Shown here in pieces: positions 24,360 to 36,887 of a stretch of 64,000 bases of DNA. The first letter of the stretch is position 1. Every line of letters begins with the position of its first letter. A model generated the notes under the pieces. That model was not told the origin of the DNA. It ran no database searches and was given only the letters and a program-made list of their open reading frames with translations. Source of the DNA: Epiperipatus broadwayi (taxonomy: Eukaryota > Onychophora > Udeonychophora > Euonychophora > Peripatidae); the NCBI GenBank assembly GCA_028023455.1, contig JAQFVV010012537.1, positions 1,240,001-1,304,000 on the forward strand, read 5' to 3'. Made by a program: the position numbers and the translations under genes.

Positions 24360-27082
24360 TAATTAAAGCATCAAGTAAAATTTTGTTCAAAATTTTTATT
24401 GAAAGAAATCTTATCAGATTAAATCATTTATAGATTGAAATTTAGTCAGATTAGATAGTTTATGTGCTTTTTAAATTAATAATACTAATTAAAGAAATAA
24501 GATAAGGTTAAGAGGAGACAGATGGGCTTTAAACAAAGATTCAGGTTTTTTCTTATAAAAGAGTCAGAAAATATTTTATCTTTATTCATTTTCTTGATTC
24601 AGGGTTGTAGTATGTCTAAAAAAAAATTTCTGTGACCATTGTTTGATGAACTTCAAGCTTCAGAAGAGCCAAACTCTGCTTTGACAGCAGTTTAGTACAA
24701 AGAAAAGCATCCTGCATGGAGATGTAGGGTGTGAGTTCATTAGTCCTGACACAATGTGCTCCTAGTTAATTATCCAGACAGCATCGACCCAAAATGGAAA
24801 TGTATGATCAAACTTAACCTGCCATTGCCAAGAAGTGTTTGTTTGACCTGCACTATACATTTGAGTTTGCCAATGATCTATCCAATAAAGGCTTTCTTTT
24901 GTTAAAAAGAGCATCATAGATGTATGGATGGATCTTGAATTAAATTACAATCTACAGAGTGAAGCAAGTTAAAGATTTAAAAAAAAAGAGAAGCTAAGTC
25001 TACAGAAATGAACTCTATAATGCCAAATTGACAAAATAAAGAATCAAAAGAAGACTGGAAAAAAAAGTTGAATTCAACAAAAGACTTTCAATAAAAAGAA
25101 GTTTTATAAAGGTGATCACCAAAGTTAGTGATAAGAATATTAAATACTTGCCTATTTTTTTTCATTGCATATCATAGTCACCTAAATTCAAACAGTTATT
25201 GTACTTTTTCATATTTATTTTAATAAGTAAATAAGTCAACTAAACAGCATGTTTAAAAGTTTAAGGAGCTATAATTAAACAATGAATATTATTAATGTAT
25301 AATAAGCATTTGTTTTGTTATTTATTAATCTGGCTTCCCTGTTGTATTCTCTTAAATTCTAACCATTCATATTAGCAAACTATTTACTGTAGCATGAATA
25401 TACTGTTGGTATAATATTTATTTTAAAACAGTAAAATTATAATAGCCAATGAGACTGATTTTTTTTTTATTCTAGAGCTAGTTGTCATTAACGATAGTAG
25501 TACTGAAGGGATTTCAAATCCCTTCCATGAATATTCCTGCATTCAGGGTGGCACTATTCATGGAGGATTTCTTTTTTACTTAAATAAGAGGTTAGTTAAT
25601 GGTCTACCTAGTGTTACCATTAGTATAATTTTATAAAGCATATTAAATTATATTTTCATTCTTGTCACATATAACAGACATCAAATATTTGTTTCCTAAA
25701 TGAGAGTATGAGAATGATAAACCCCTCTTTTCTAGACAGTTATACTATGTAAGAGATCAAATACTTTCTGTCAATAAACATTTAGTAATGAAATCTTAGA
25801 CTCCTTTAAAATTAACCAGAAAACTTATCAAAACAATTCTGTGACTAGTTCTGGTGAATGTTTGAACCTTTTGGAATCACAGTAAAAATTTTACAGTATT
25901 TTATAATCAAGGTATCACTGTGGTGAATTATTAATTAAAAATTTCTTTTGAAATGACCCCAAGTTATGAATGATGACAATTAACTATAATAAAATTAACA
26001 AAAATGATTTAATTATTGAAGGAAAAGCATTGTATGGTGAGAGAACATGCTTGTATAAGTATTCGCTTACCTATATAATCTGTAATAAATGTGTGAATGT
26101 GTTTTCTTTCTCTTTTAATTAATACTTTTTTTTTTTTTCATAATTACATTTTTCTATTTTTAATGTTTTTTTTTTTTATATATTTTAGCATGGATACATT
26201 TTAAAGTAAATTACATCATAGATATGTGGACATATGATAAGAAGACAATATATATGAATATATAGGTTCAATATTATTTACTTATTTCAATCATCAGTAT
26301 GAAACCTTGGAACTAAATGGCTGGGGAGCAACTACAATTTAACAAATTTGAGGACCTGCTATTTTAATATTATGACTAAAGACTTGTGGTAGACATCATT
26401 GAGACTAAAGACTTATGGTAGACATCATTGATATGAAATAATTTATTCATTAATTCAGTTTATGAGCTGCTTGAATTAAATTATAAAAGAATCTTCAAAT
26501 AATACTTTTTTTCACTACCTCTATGCCACCTAACTGTAAGCTTTAGTAACTAATAAATGCCAGATAATAGAGTTCAATAAATCCTTATCTTATGCTATTT
26601 TGTTGCTCTACATAAGGTATATAATAAAAAAAAATTCAAAATTCAACTCAACTTCTTATGAGCTTATGATGCATTTTAGATTGTGACAAGATATCAGATA
26701 CCTATTAATTCATCAATAATATAACACTTATAATTTTATCTTGAATACTTATAATAATTTACATGGCAATATTATTTGTATGTTAAAAAGAGCTGTGAAA
26801 TCTTTAATAAAATATGTAAAATCATGTCATTATTTTTTCTTATATAAACTTTATTCTGTTGATACCCAATACTTAATGATTTTGAGCAGTTTCATTCATA
26901 TTTAAATACAAATAATTTTTGCAGCTGTTTATTAAAACAAGCTTATTAAAAAAACATAAGTAAAATAAAATTTCAATACATTATTTCAATTCTTTAATGT
27001 TAAACATAAAAATAAATTAACTAAAATTCTATATGCAAAACTATTTTATGTATACTGTATATATAATGATGTTTTTAAATAC
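24360..27082. other. Intronic stretch with minor repeats
   Basis: No exon is recognised. Contents: a short open stretch from ATG at 24612 interrupted by a stop and followed by less AT-rich DNA to about 24900 that matches nothing I know; a small hairpin GAAGGGATTT/AAATCCCTTC at 25516; two tandem copies of a 29-bp unit (26374-26402, 26403-26431); and a block at 26525-26620 resembling 11700-11780. This lies in the intron between the TB and downstream cbEGF exons. Confidence 0.4.
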
Positions 27083-27301
27083 CTTCTCCTCCATGATCTT
27101 TTCCATTACCATGAGGACATAACTGATCATACTCTGGAGTATTCAGAGTCGGGCAAAGTTCACAAGGACTACCCCAGCCAAGTCCTACTGCAGTGTGGCT
27201 ATTGAAAGAACAGCAACAAGCAGATTTTGTCACTACCAGATTAGAGGGATTTAAACACTGACCACTTTTAAATTGTGTATAACAGAATCCTTTTTTAGTA
27301 T
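27083..27301 (-). CDS. Fibrillin-like gene, TB (8-cysteine) domain exon
   Basis: On the minus strand a 219-bp exon (73 codons) lies between acceptor 'aatttatttag' and donor 'gaag|gtattt', phase 1 on both sides. The chain is a TGF-beta-binding-protein-like (TB) domain. It opens with (D)TKKGFCYTQF, then Q-C-L-N-P, the diagnostic triple cysteine in V-T-K-S-A-C-C-C, G-W-G-S-P-C-E-L-C-P, and L-C-P-H-G-N-G. All eight cysteines are present. TB domains are found only in fibrillins and LTBPs (family knowledge), and V-T-K-S-x-C-C-C and C-P-H-G-x-G are fibrillin-like. An oddity is the gap between C-C-C and G-W-G, about six residues longer than in the vertebrate fibrillin TB domains I remember. The neighbouring visible exons are cbEGF, so the splice product is cbEGF-TB-cbEGF. 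Confidence 0.92.
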
Positions 27302-28219
27302 CTAAATAAATTTTATTTTTTAAAATTAAAATGAAAAATATATTGAAATAACTTTAATTATGCATATTGCACATACACATATATAAGTTTTATCTTTAAA
27401 TTAGATTTAACAAGAGTATAATGATAATATAAGCATAGATTAAAAGACTATTTATGGAGTCAATTATAAAAATTATAACACTGCACATATTTTTATTAAC
27501 ATTATTAACCTTCTATAATACTAAATTATTAAAAAATAAAAATGAATCTAACAAATAACATGAATATAAAATATATAAAGTTTCTTGGTCTAGTGATCTC
27601 ATTAAATTAAATATTAGATAATAAATATAATAATCAACTTCTAAATTATAAGTTGTGGCAAAAGAAGTTTTATAACAATCCTCTTAATTATCTGTGTCAA
27701 GCCCATAAACATAGTTACTTGCAAATAAGAATAGGTAAAATCTTACTTTTTTTAATAATATATTTTATTTGCTTTATTTGAAAGTGTGAAATATTAACTA
27801 CATATATTACTTAAATAAGACGCACTTTAAATTTACTAAGCACACATATAATTAATTATATTCTGGTAATGCAAAAATTATAATCAGTCATTTCTTATAA
27901 ATTTTACTATAAGTATATATAATTTATAACTGGTAATTTGGTTATTGTACATATAATTCAATATTCTGTTTTGTAATAAACTCAGTAGAAAGTGTTTTAA
28001 TATTCAGGTTCATATATTACAACATAATTCTATAATATAAAGTACAATAATATAAATATAAATTAAATATAGAGAAAGTGTTTTAATATTCAGGTTCATA
28101 AATTACAACATAATTCTATAATATAAAGTATAATCATATAAATATAAATTAAATATAGATATAAAACACTCAAAAGATTTAATTATTTATAAACATTTAT
28201 AAATATTGTATACAAATAT
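27302..28219. other. AT-rich intron
   Basis: No gene. It contains two tandem copies of an 86-bp unit (listed separately) and (TA)-rich tracts. Confidence 0.4.
27988..28160. repeat. 86-bp tandem duplication
   Basis: The unit starting GAAAGTGTTTTAATATTCAG at 27988 is repeated at 28074 with a few substitutions. Two copies only. A local duplication of the kind seen at several other places in this window. Confidence 0.8.
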
Positions 28220-28245
28220 GGTTGGAGAAAATTGATAGAAATAGC

Positions 28246-28399
28246 AATTAATAAATATGAAGAGGATAAGAAAAAAGAAATAGAAACACCAATAATAAAA
28301 TTAATACAGATTATGGAGATATGTCATAAAGAGATAACATTTGAGTTTAATGGGAAATATTTTAAGCAAAAGAAAAGATTATTGACAGAAGGGCATTAA
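28246..28399 (+). pseudogene. Penelope-like RT fragment
   Basis: A short open stretch encodes '...IIKLIQIMEICHKE' then F-E-F-N-G-K-Y-F-K-Q, which resembles the F-x-F-N-G-K-x-Y-x-Q block just before the M-G-S-P motif of Penelope-type reverse transcriptases. It stops at 28399 before M-G-S-P. It is only about 50 residues long and isolated, so the assignment rests on one motif. Confidence 0.4.
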
Positions 28400-30330
28400 A
28401 TGGGGCAGGATTACTGTGGTTATATTAAATCACGATCCACTCCAGCTGCACTTTTTCAACGCAGCACACTGGCTATACAAGGCATAACTTGCAGCCACAT
28501 TTCCAGTCTACAGAACTTTTCGACTGCTAAATTTAAACCCCTGCCATCTAAAGCATTTCTATTTGTATTGAGGAAAAAGATCTCAGTCACCAGCTAATCA
28601 CAAGATATAATTAGCATGCCTGGATGACAGGTAAACAAATTTAGCACTTGATTCATCCAGCTAGTTCTTTATTTAATTGTGGAAAGAAAATATAATAGAT
28701 GCTTAACATCTACACTTATCTAAAGACTGGGCTATTAGTGGTATAAGAAATTACCAAAGTAATTAGCAGACAGATAATTTCTACTAAGATATTTTTTTTA
28801 AAAAAACCATAATACTATAAAACATTATAACAAAAACATTATACATTTATTTTAATCATACACAATAAAATATGTAATAATAAAGATTGTTTAAACTACA
28901 TATTATAGTCTGCATACACACACACACACTTGTTACCTACAGGAAAGCTTTGCACATATCAATTAAATATTTTATGAAAGATTAAATATGCACGCACATA
29001 CTAGAGTTTATGGTACTTATAGGGACCACTTACTTATAGAAAACACTTAAAACAAATTAGAGGAAACACTCAAACATTGCTGTCAAAGTTTAACAGAGTC
29101 TTTATTATCAGTGTATGAATGGGATATGAAATTGATAATTTCCTAGAATTTTGGTCACTCTGTACTGCGAGAAATATGCCTTCTTGCTCTCTCCTACTGT
29201 ATGAATTTGGATTACCAACTGATTGGATTTTGGATTTGTTTAATGATTGTAGCTTCTGGCGGATTCTTACATTCATGAAGATAGACATTTCCTACTTCTC
29301 AGATCATTATATGAACATAGCTCTTAGATGGTGGGTTTCTGGTGCTCTGGAATGTCAGGAATGGAGGCTAGCCATATATTCTGGTAACTGTTTAGCACTC
29401 CATGTTAACAATACAATCACAATTTTAATCTCACAATTGCTATCAATTAAGAGTCACAAGAGGCAGAATGATCGAATAACAGATTTTCAGATCTTTTATG
29501 TGAGTCCTTATTGTTCTTCCAATTATCACTGCCATCTATTTTATTAATTATATCCCTATTGTATTTTGATCTACATATTTGCGTAGATTAATCTAGCTTT
29601 AGATAGGATATCATTTTAATTACGTCCGATTGTTTTTATTTGCTGCATTTTATAGTTATTGTTCTCATTCATTTATTTATCAGTTGAACAATCTTTGAAA
29701 AAATTTTAAGTTTATATTATACCCAATTTCACTTTTACACACACACACACATTTATGTAAAATTCATGAAAAGAGAGAACTTTAATTTTGACTTTTTATT
29801 TAGTTAAGTCCCTCCCCCTCTAATTGCTTTTTTTTTTAAACTAGTAAACTTATACTAATAAATGATGCATCATTTTGCCTTTTGGCGATCTGTGATTATA
29901 AAAAAAAATACTTTAAACTTTTTAAATTAAACTTTTCTTAAATTCTACTAAATTATTTCTTACATGAGATTTTTACTTCAATCATTTCTTTATAATAATT
30001 CTATAGTATTTTTGTTTAAAATCCTTCAACCACTTATAACTTCTTTTATATTAACATTGTACTTTTGTAAAACTCATGAACATGTAATGCTGTTCATTAG
30101 TGGTACATCATACCACCCTCTGTTTGAGAGTAAAATGTGTCTTTTTGACCAAATTATATCTAATAATAACTTATACTTTCTTCTTTAATTACTAATGATA
30201 ATTTGTTTTTATTTAGGTTTCTATCCTTTCATGTATTCCAAAGATTTATTTCCAATTTTTCTTGACCTACAGTTACAGCCCACTATTATATTTTGTTCAC
30301 TGTCTGTCTGGTGGTTTTTTTTCTTTTTTT
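28400..30330. other. Unassigned, perhaps 3' region of Gypsy-B
   Basis: This lies 3' of the minus-strand Gypsy-B pol, where a 3' UTR and LTR would be expected. On the minus strand an AATAAA-type signal occurs at about 29105. A plus-strand open frame of 142 codons (29119-29547) has no motif I recognise and is probably chance. (CA)n runs lie at 28916-28929 and 29740-29750. I could not find a paired LTR, so the border of Gypsy-B is not fixed. Confidence 0.3.
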
Positions 30331-30339
30331 ATTAATCTT

Positions 30340-33295
30340 AATGACCAGGCATTATATGTTCCATTTCAAACATGTTGTTATTGTATTTTCATATTATTAT
30401 ACCCAGACCATTGTAAATTGGTTGGAACTTCTTATAAATGTATTTTTTGGGGTGACTAACAGGGTTAATTCTTATCATGACATTGTCTCCTACCATAAAT
30501 CCATCCTTGGTCTTTCCTTGCCTCTTCTGCTTTACTTCACCCATCTGCTTGTTCAGCATTGTTCTTTTTATCTATCAGGCCTGCTTCCACTGTAGACTGG
30601 TCTTAAATGGGTATGGTATATCCTTTCCAAAGGTTTAAACCCTGTAGACTCATTTTTTGACCAACATGGGAATTCCTTTACCCACCTGCAGTGATCATGT
30701 AAATATAAATAAAATAAATGCCCCAATTCCCTTATGACTCACATGGATTGGACTGTGGGTTGTGGATTGATATAAGTATATGTTTTATTCCGCATCTCTT
30801 TGTCCATTTTTTCCACTCATTGGATACAAATGGTGTCCCATGATCAGACAAGATTTTATTTGGGACTCCCACAGTTCCAAAGTGCTGTTGCTCCAATGCC
30901 CATATTGTTTGTTTTGCATTTGCCTGGGTCACAGGATATGCAGCCACTAACTTTGAAAATATATCGTAAGTCACAAGGTATTTTATTAAATGGAGGCAAA
31001 GATCCGTAAAAGTCTATTGCTAATAAAGTACTAAGTTTTTGAGCATTTACAGGCTTCAGTGGCCCCACCCCAGATGCATTAAGAGGTTTAGTTTTTGAGC
31101 ATATGGTACACTTGTTTATGAAATCTAAAATACTGGCATATATTCATGACTGGTAGAACCAATGGCACAACCATCCCTCAACTTTACCTGCCCTGTAATG
31201 TCCATATTTTTGATGTATATGATTAACTATATGTTTCCTCATGCTACTGGAATAATGACACAGATTTGTTTTAATTTTACACTGTAAGAGCACCCCTTTT
31301 AGGCAACAGCTCTTACTGTCTCTCCACAATGGGTTATTTCCAGTTTTTGTCATAAGTTGGTGATGTAAATACTTTATTATATGCTCGTAGTAACCATCCT
31401 CACTTTGTCACTCTTTTAATCATCAAAGGTCTTTTCTACCTCATTGCTTTCATTGACTAAATGTGCCATCACAACTCAAATGATGTTGCTCCTGTACTGT
31501 AGGATATAGGCTTAACATGTCCATCACAACATTTTCTTTATCTTTACAGTATCTCATGCTATAATTGAATTCTTAAAGAAATAAACTCCACCTTATTAAC
31601 TGGCTGTTCGTAAGAAAGCTATGGTTTAGAAATTCAAGCTTCTTGTGATCAGTAATTCAAGAAACTTTTTGAATGCCGATACAATTGCTAACGTCTCCTT
31701 CTCGGTTACAGTGTAGTTTATTTCCGGATCTTTTAATAGTCAGCTAATAAAAAAGAACTCCATGCTGAACTCCTTCTTGTATTTGAGACAGGGTAGCCCA
31801 CAATCCGAACCCAATGTTATGTTTGCACAAAGAACGACTTATGAAAGTCAAGGTATGAGACAATACTTTTTTCTAGGAATCCTGCCTTCATGTTTTGAAA
31901 TCTATGTTCATGCTGTTCAATCCATGCCCACTGTTTCTCTTTTTTGAGCAATTGCAGTAAGGGTTCCATATCAAAAAAAATTTTTTTTTATAAAAGCAGT
32001 TATAGAAATTGCATAACCTGAAGAAGGACTTGACATGTTTTTTTGTTTTGAGGCCTAGAAAAATCTTTGAATTGCTGGAATTTTTTCAGGACTGGGTCGG
32101 ATCCCTTTTTTGCTGATTATATGGCCTAAAAATTTTACTTCAGTGGTCATTAAGTTACTTAATTTTTAAATTTAATTCTGATTCCCTTTTGTCTGCATTC
32201 ACACAATAGCTGCTCTAAGTGCATGAAATGCTCTTTTATACTTTCAGATGCCAATACAATGTCATCTACATACATTACTGCTAAATTCTTAATACTGTCT
32301 GTCTGATAGCACCTTATCTAGACACTATATTAATCCTGCCCTGAATTTTTTTAAATCAAATGGTATCTGATTAAAGTTATATGCATGCCCATTATACTGA
32401 AATGTGGTATATTTCCAATCATTGGGGTGCAACTTGATTTGCTAGTAATTGGCAATCAAACCAAATGTTTGAAAATATTTTCTTATAACAGAATTTTGTT
32501 CATGGGTGAAGGAACATTTGTGTCAAGAACACTTATCTTATTTAAATGTTGAGTGTCTAGGCAAAGCCAAATAGATCTGCCCTTTTTTATGGTTACAATA
32601 GGGTTGTTGAAAGGAGATGAGTATTTAAAGGTGATTCTCCATTTAAGCATTTTCTCTATTTGTTCTTCCACTTCACCCTGATATTGATGAGGGATAGGGT
32701 ACTCACAGGTCTGATATGGTTGATCTCTCATGAGTTTTATTGTGTTCATACCCTTGAATAACTTTGGGAAGTTTAGAAGAAACACTATCATATTTATTTA
32801 GCACTTTCTCCAATTTCTCCCTCTGATCTCTGTCTATAAACTTAGATTCCTTCACCTTTTCCTCTATTTCTATTTTTATTCCTGCACTTTGCACACAATG
32901 TTCCCTAACATATCTGTCTGCTTGGTCTGCTGGGAATGTAATTGTTTCATTGGTCAGTTTTATCTGACTTGTTCATAATCCAGCATATAGCCAGTGTTAT
33001 GCATAAAGCGACCTTAGTATAACCTCATGGATCAGACCTTCCAAGATAAGCAGTATATGGCTATATTCTTTCCCCACTATGCACATATTTAGCCATACTT
33101 CTTTTGAGATCAATCTCACCCTTTTACTATTACCATCATGGGATGTATATGATCTTTAATGGAAAAATTTTGACCTGAGGGTTAATAAGGTTTATTCTAT
33201 TAAACACTTGACACCTGGCTTCCAGAATCAAGTAAAGCACTAGTTATCACCCCTTCTATTACCTTTTTCACTTTTGCTTTCTTAAATAAAGCCAT
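30340..33295 (-). pseudogene. Gypsy-B pol: protease, RT, RNase H and integrase
   Basis: Order on the minus strand: protease beginning M-A-L-F-K-K at 33295 with A-L-L-D-S-G-S-Q-V-S; linker with V-I-Q-G-Y-E-H; RT start Y-P-I-P-x-x-Y-Q-G-E-V-E near 32690; S-P-F-N-N-P-I-V near 32605; L-C-L-D-x-x-x-L-N-K near 32560; palm in pieces to about 32200; a 'SKKGIRPSPEKI' block near 32110; RNase H remnants at 31950-31500; the integrase zinc-finger region (H-I-H-Q-K-Y-G-H) near 31220; the core with A-I-D-F-Y-G near 31015, L-S-D-H-G-T-P-F near 30850 and the third acidic residue at N-P-C-E-S; and a C-terminal F-M-V-G-D-N-V...P-I-Y-N-G-L block at 30520-30380. No gag is seen upstream. Many frameshifts and stops make it dead. 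The motif set is that of Ty3/Gypsy. Confidence 0.8.
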
Positions 33296-33438
33296 TCAAA
33301 TATTTTATATGCCATAACAGTTCTAACAAAATAAATATCAAAGAAAGTTAATACCTATGATTCATGTTGGGAAGATTGGAGAGTCCATTTCAGATGCACC
33401 AACCATTGACCAATTGTACAGAAATTTGCCATCATTAG

Positions 33439-35901
33439 TGTAACCATTACATAGCACACACTAATATAGTGTGCACTCATATATATATATATAAAAGTTG
33501 AAAGGAAAAGTAGAAATAAACACAGACGTAAATTTGTGTAGATATTTTTATATATTTCCTAAAATAAAATAATAATAAGTAAAGGGTTATATAACTCTGG
33601 GTTTAATATTTCCTAAAATAAAATAATAATAAATAAAGGGTTAAATAACTCTGGGTTTAAAGTAAAATTTCATTGTGAAATAAGTATTTTTAAAAAGGTC
33701 TGATAAATAATGTTTGTAATTCTGATTTTGAAATTAACAAAAAAAAAGCATAATTTATTTTTTAAAATCTTTTAATACTTGTATAAAATATCTTTTTTTA
33801 ATTAATGCTTATTTGCATTTCTACTACCTAGTTAAAAATCTTTGTATATTAAAAATTCTAAAGGATTGTCACACCTTTGGTCAAATTCCAAAGATTAAAG
33901 TAAAAACATGAAAATCACACTTTGATAGAAACTTCCAGCTTGTTTTCAAATGGATTAGACAGATTGAAAACAGCCATTGTATTGTTGTCACCTGACCTAC
34001 CCAAGGTTATAAAAGACTGATAAAAATATCAGTTAGTTTGGCTTGCAGTTTTGTAAGAGTTAGCAGAAGAGCTAGCTGTAAAGTTGGATAAAATATTTTG
34101 TGAAGAGTTGGTAACTGTAGCAGAAAATGGCCATAGTAAAGCTAGCTCAAATATGGCTAGAATAATTATCAAGAGAACTGCCATGAGAATTTAAGAATGC
34201 AAGGAAGTGGCTGCTCTACAGTTCACTGGTGGAATTTGAATTTACATGGAGAAAAAGTGTCAAGATTCTTTGTAATTCATAGCCTTAAAAATGTTCTGGA
34301 AAACAGCTTGCTGACCTGAAGCTTGCAAAATCCAAGTATAAGTGGAACTGACTAAAGAAGGGAGAAAGCCAACCATACCCGAATTATGTACTTTTACCTG
34401 ATGATGACACCATACCTGGATTACATTTTCTGATGGACCAAAAACCAAGCTTACCAAGAGAAAGCTTGAAAAATTGATGTACTTATGCTGCTGTTTATCA
34501 ATACATGCAGGGAACCACAGATAAATACGTCACGTGTGTATAGTGAGTTATTTTATTTTAATATTTCTTAAAACGACTTTTAAAATTATAAATTAATAAC
34601 TTAAAGCAAAACAAGTAAATAATTTGCTTGAGTCAAATGTCTAAAAGAAAGACGATTTGATATATATTTAAAGAAATTGTTTTGGTAAATCCTTATAAAA
34701 AAAAATGACATTAAAAGAATATATAACTTAAATGCAAGCATAATTTTGTTTGAATTAAAATCAAAAAAAAAAAAGTTAAACTTTATTAAAGAATTAAGCA
34801 ACATGATTCTATAAACTTTCAATATTGAATTAATTATGAAAAATATATTATTGTAACAAGTTTAAATAGGTAAAAGTCAATGTGCATATATACATGCACA
34901 TTCATATATGTAAAATTATAATCATTTTTTTTTGTTAGTGAATATTAATTGTATATTATAAATTGTGCGTCTATGTGCATATATATATATATGTAAACCA
35001 ATGTAACAATTTGAACTTTGAATAGCAATCATGTAAATCACAGTTTGATTATTTGAAATTTTGTATTGTAATCAAAATCAGAAAGCTTATATGTGTGTAA
35101 TTTTCTTTTTATAAGACCTTAAATTTTTTTTTGTTAATAATAAACTTGTATTTAATTGTTAAAATTGTATTGCATCATCTCTTGATCACATACAGTAATA
35201 GAGCTTAGGTTCTCTAAGCTAGATTCATGCATGAAATGAAATATATAAATGGGGCATCCAGCGATGATCAATCATCATCATCCTAGTTGGTGCATAAGAT
35301 TATTATTTAAAGCCCATGCACTATATTTTATTTTAATCTTATTAAAAATTTAAGTTTATAGTTGGCCAGTTCATTAATGGTACTTAAGTGGCCAGAGCAT
35401 TGATGATGATCAGTATGTTTTAAATGTCCCAGCATTATTGGTTTGATTTCTGATTCTTATGTATTCCGATGGATGAGCACTTAGTTTATGTCTCCAAATT
35501 AATGGTTAAATAATTGCCCAAGCTGGCAAAGGCTTAATAGTTAGCCTGGTCTACAAAAGACCCATTTCTAATCCAGTCACAAGGTTGACTATTGGTTTAT
35601 ATTTTTATGGTTCAAATCCAGCCACAAGATGGACTGCTGATTTTACTCTGATTTATTGTACTGATTTGTTTATTCCTATCAGTGATGATGATGAATGATT
35701 ATTTCTCTTGAGCATTTACTTGTATTTATTTTTTAAATTATAGTTCTGGTGGATTTATAGTTGCTCTGCTGATCTCTCAATGATCACAGAGATTCTCTAA
35801 TCTCATACTCTTATAATTTAAATTTACTGGGGTTGATGATGACGTTCCATCATGAAATTCAAATCTTTTACTTCCATTTCCTGATCCCCCATCCCATTAC
35901 A
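33439..35901 (+). mobile_element. Solo LTR-like element, family A, copy 2
   Basis: 2463 bp, from TGTAACCATTACATAGC to CCCATTACA, flanked by TTAG at 33435-33438 and 35902-35905. It matches 5107-7601 across its length: 'aagttgaaaggaaaagtag' near 33495, TATAAAA at 34008, 'ttgttaataataaacttg' near 35135, and 'ggttcaaatccagccacaag' near 35610. It contains a private 54-bp tandem duplication at 33554-33661. Its own target duplication shows it inserted independently; it is not the LTR of the adjacent minus-strand Gypsy-B pol. Confidence 0.72.
34008..34014 (+). promoter_or_regulatory. TATA box inside LTR-A copy 2
   Basis: TATAAAA followed by 'gactgataaaaatatcag', the same core as at 5533 in copy 1. 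Confidence 0.5.
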
Positions 35902-35905
35902 TTAG

Positions 35906-36879
35906 GATCCAATTCATAATTGATTTTGGGAATGAAACATGTACCTGATTTAGAGATTTACATTGACATGCTTATAAAACTTGGTACAATTTTACTTTTA
36001 CTGCCAGTTTTAACAAAATATTAGATCAAAAGCTGAAAACAAGCTGAAGAATACCAAGAACTATCAGAACTAAAAAAAATTGAACAGAATACCAGAACCC
36101 TTCTAAAATTGTGTGTGGCCCTTTTATAATCTTCAGTTGTCACACATCCTCAAATCACCTCATTGACCATTCACCCTTAGTATTAAATTTTAATAGGTTA
36201 TTACACCCAATTTTGATATTAATTATTCACACTATTAAATGATCATGTAGTTTACTTGAGAATTTCCTGTTTTTAAATTGTATTAAAAAAATTCAGGATA
36301 CAATTGTAGTAAACTGAAATAGATTTTTATAATTTAGAATAATGGATTTAATTTCACTTAAAATTTATGGCTGAATATTATCAGATATTTATTTGAATAT
36401 GAAATTGTAGTCCTTTCAATTTGTTTTCAAATGACACCTTACATGAGACAAGAAAATTTATAATTGTCCTGATAAATAAAATTTTGGTAGTTGTAACTTA
36501 TGCCATATGTGGCTGCTGGGCGACACTGCAGTACCATCAACAAGCCACAAGAAGCATGCAAGATATAAATTGATTACTGAATTGTATATGACTATTAGCA
36601 AGCTAAAATTTATGATATAAACTGACATCAATCTCTTTTAATTATCTACATTATTTTACCAAATAAATATTACTTATCAATCTTAGCCCCCCTCTACTAT
36701 TCAGGTACTACATTCAATCTCAACAGTTAAAACACATTTAAATTTACTGTGTGTTAGACTCTAAACTACCTTTACATATCTAAACCCAACTTATACATTA
36801 ATTTTTCTTTAAATACTCTACAGCTATGATTTCTTTATAGATTATATATCTACCATAAGCTTTCTGATCCCTCTGATTA
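35906..36879. other. Gene-less spacer
   Basis: AT-rich DNA with nothing I recognise. A slightly more GC-rich patch (36490-36560) has no ORF or repeat partner in the window. Confidence 0.35.
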
Positions 36880-36887
36880 GTCTAAAC

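Noticed and set aside
24612-24900. Possible retropseudogene exon
   Set aside because: Open stretches are short and interrupted, and no domain could be named on either strand.
29119-29547. 142-codon plus-strand open frame
   Set aside because: No motif, signal peptide or repeat relation that I recognise, and it lies on the strand opposite to Gypsy-B. Length alone is not enough in a 64-kb window.
33439-35901. 5' LTR of the adjacent minus-strand Gypsy-B
   Set aside because: It has its own TTAG target duplication and its TATA box points the other way, so it is an independent solo LTR.
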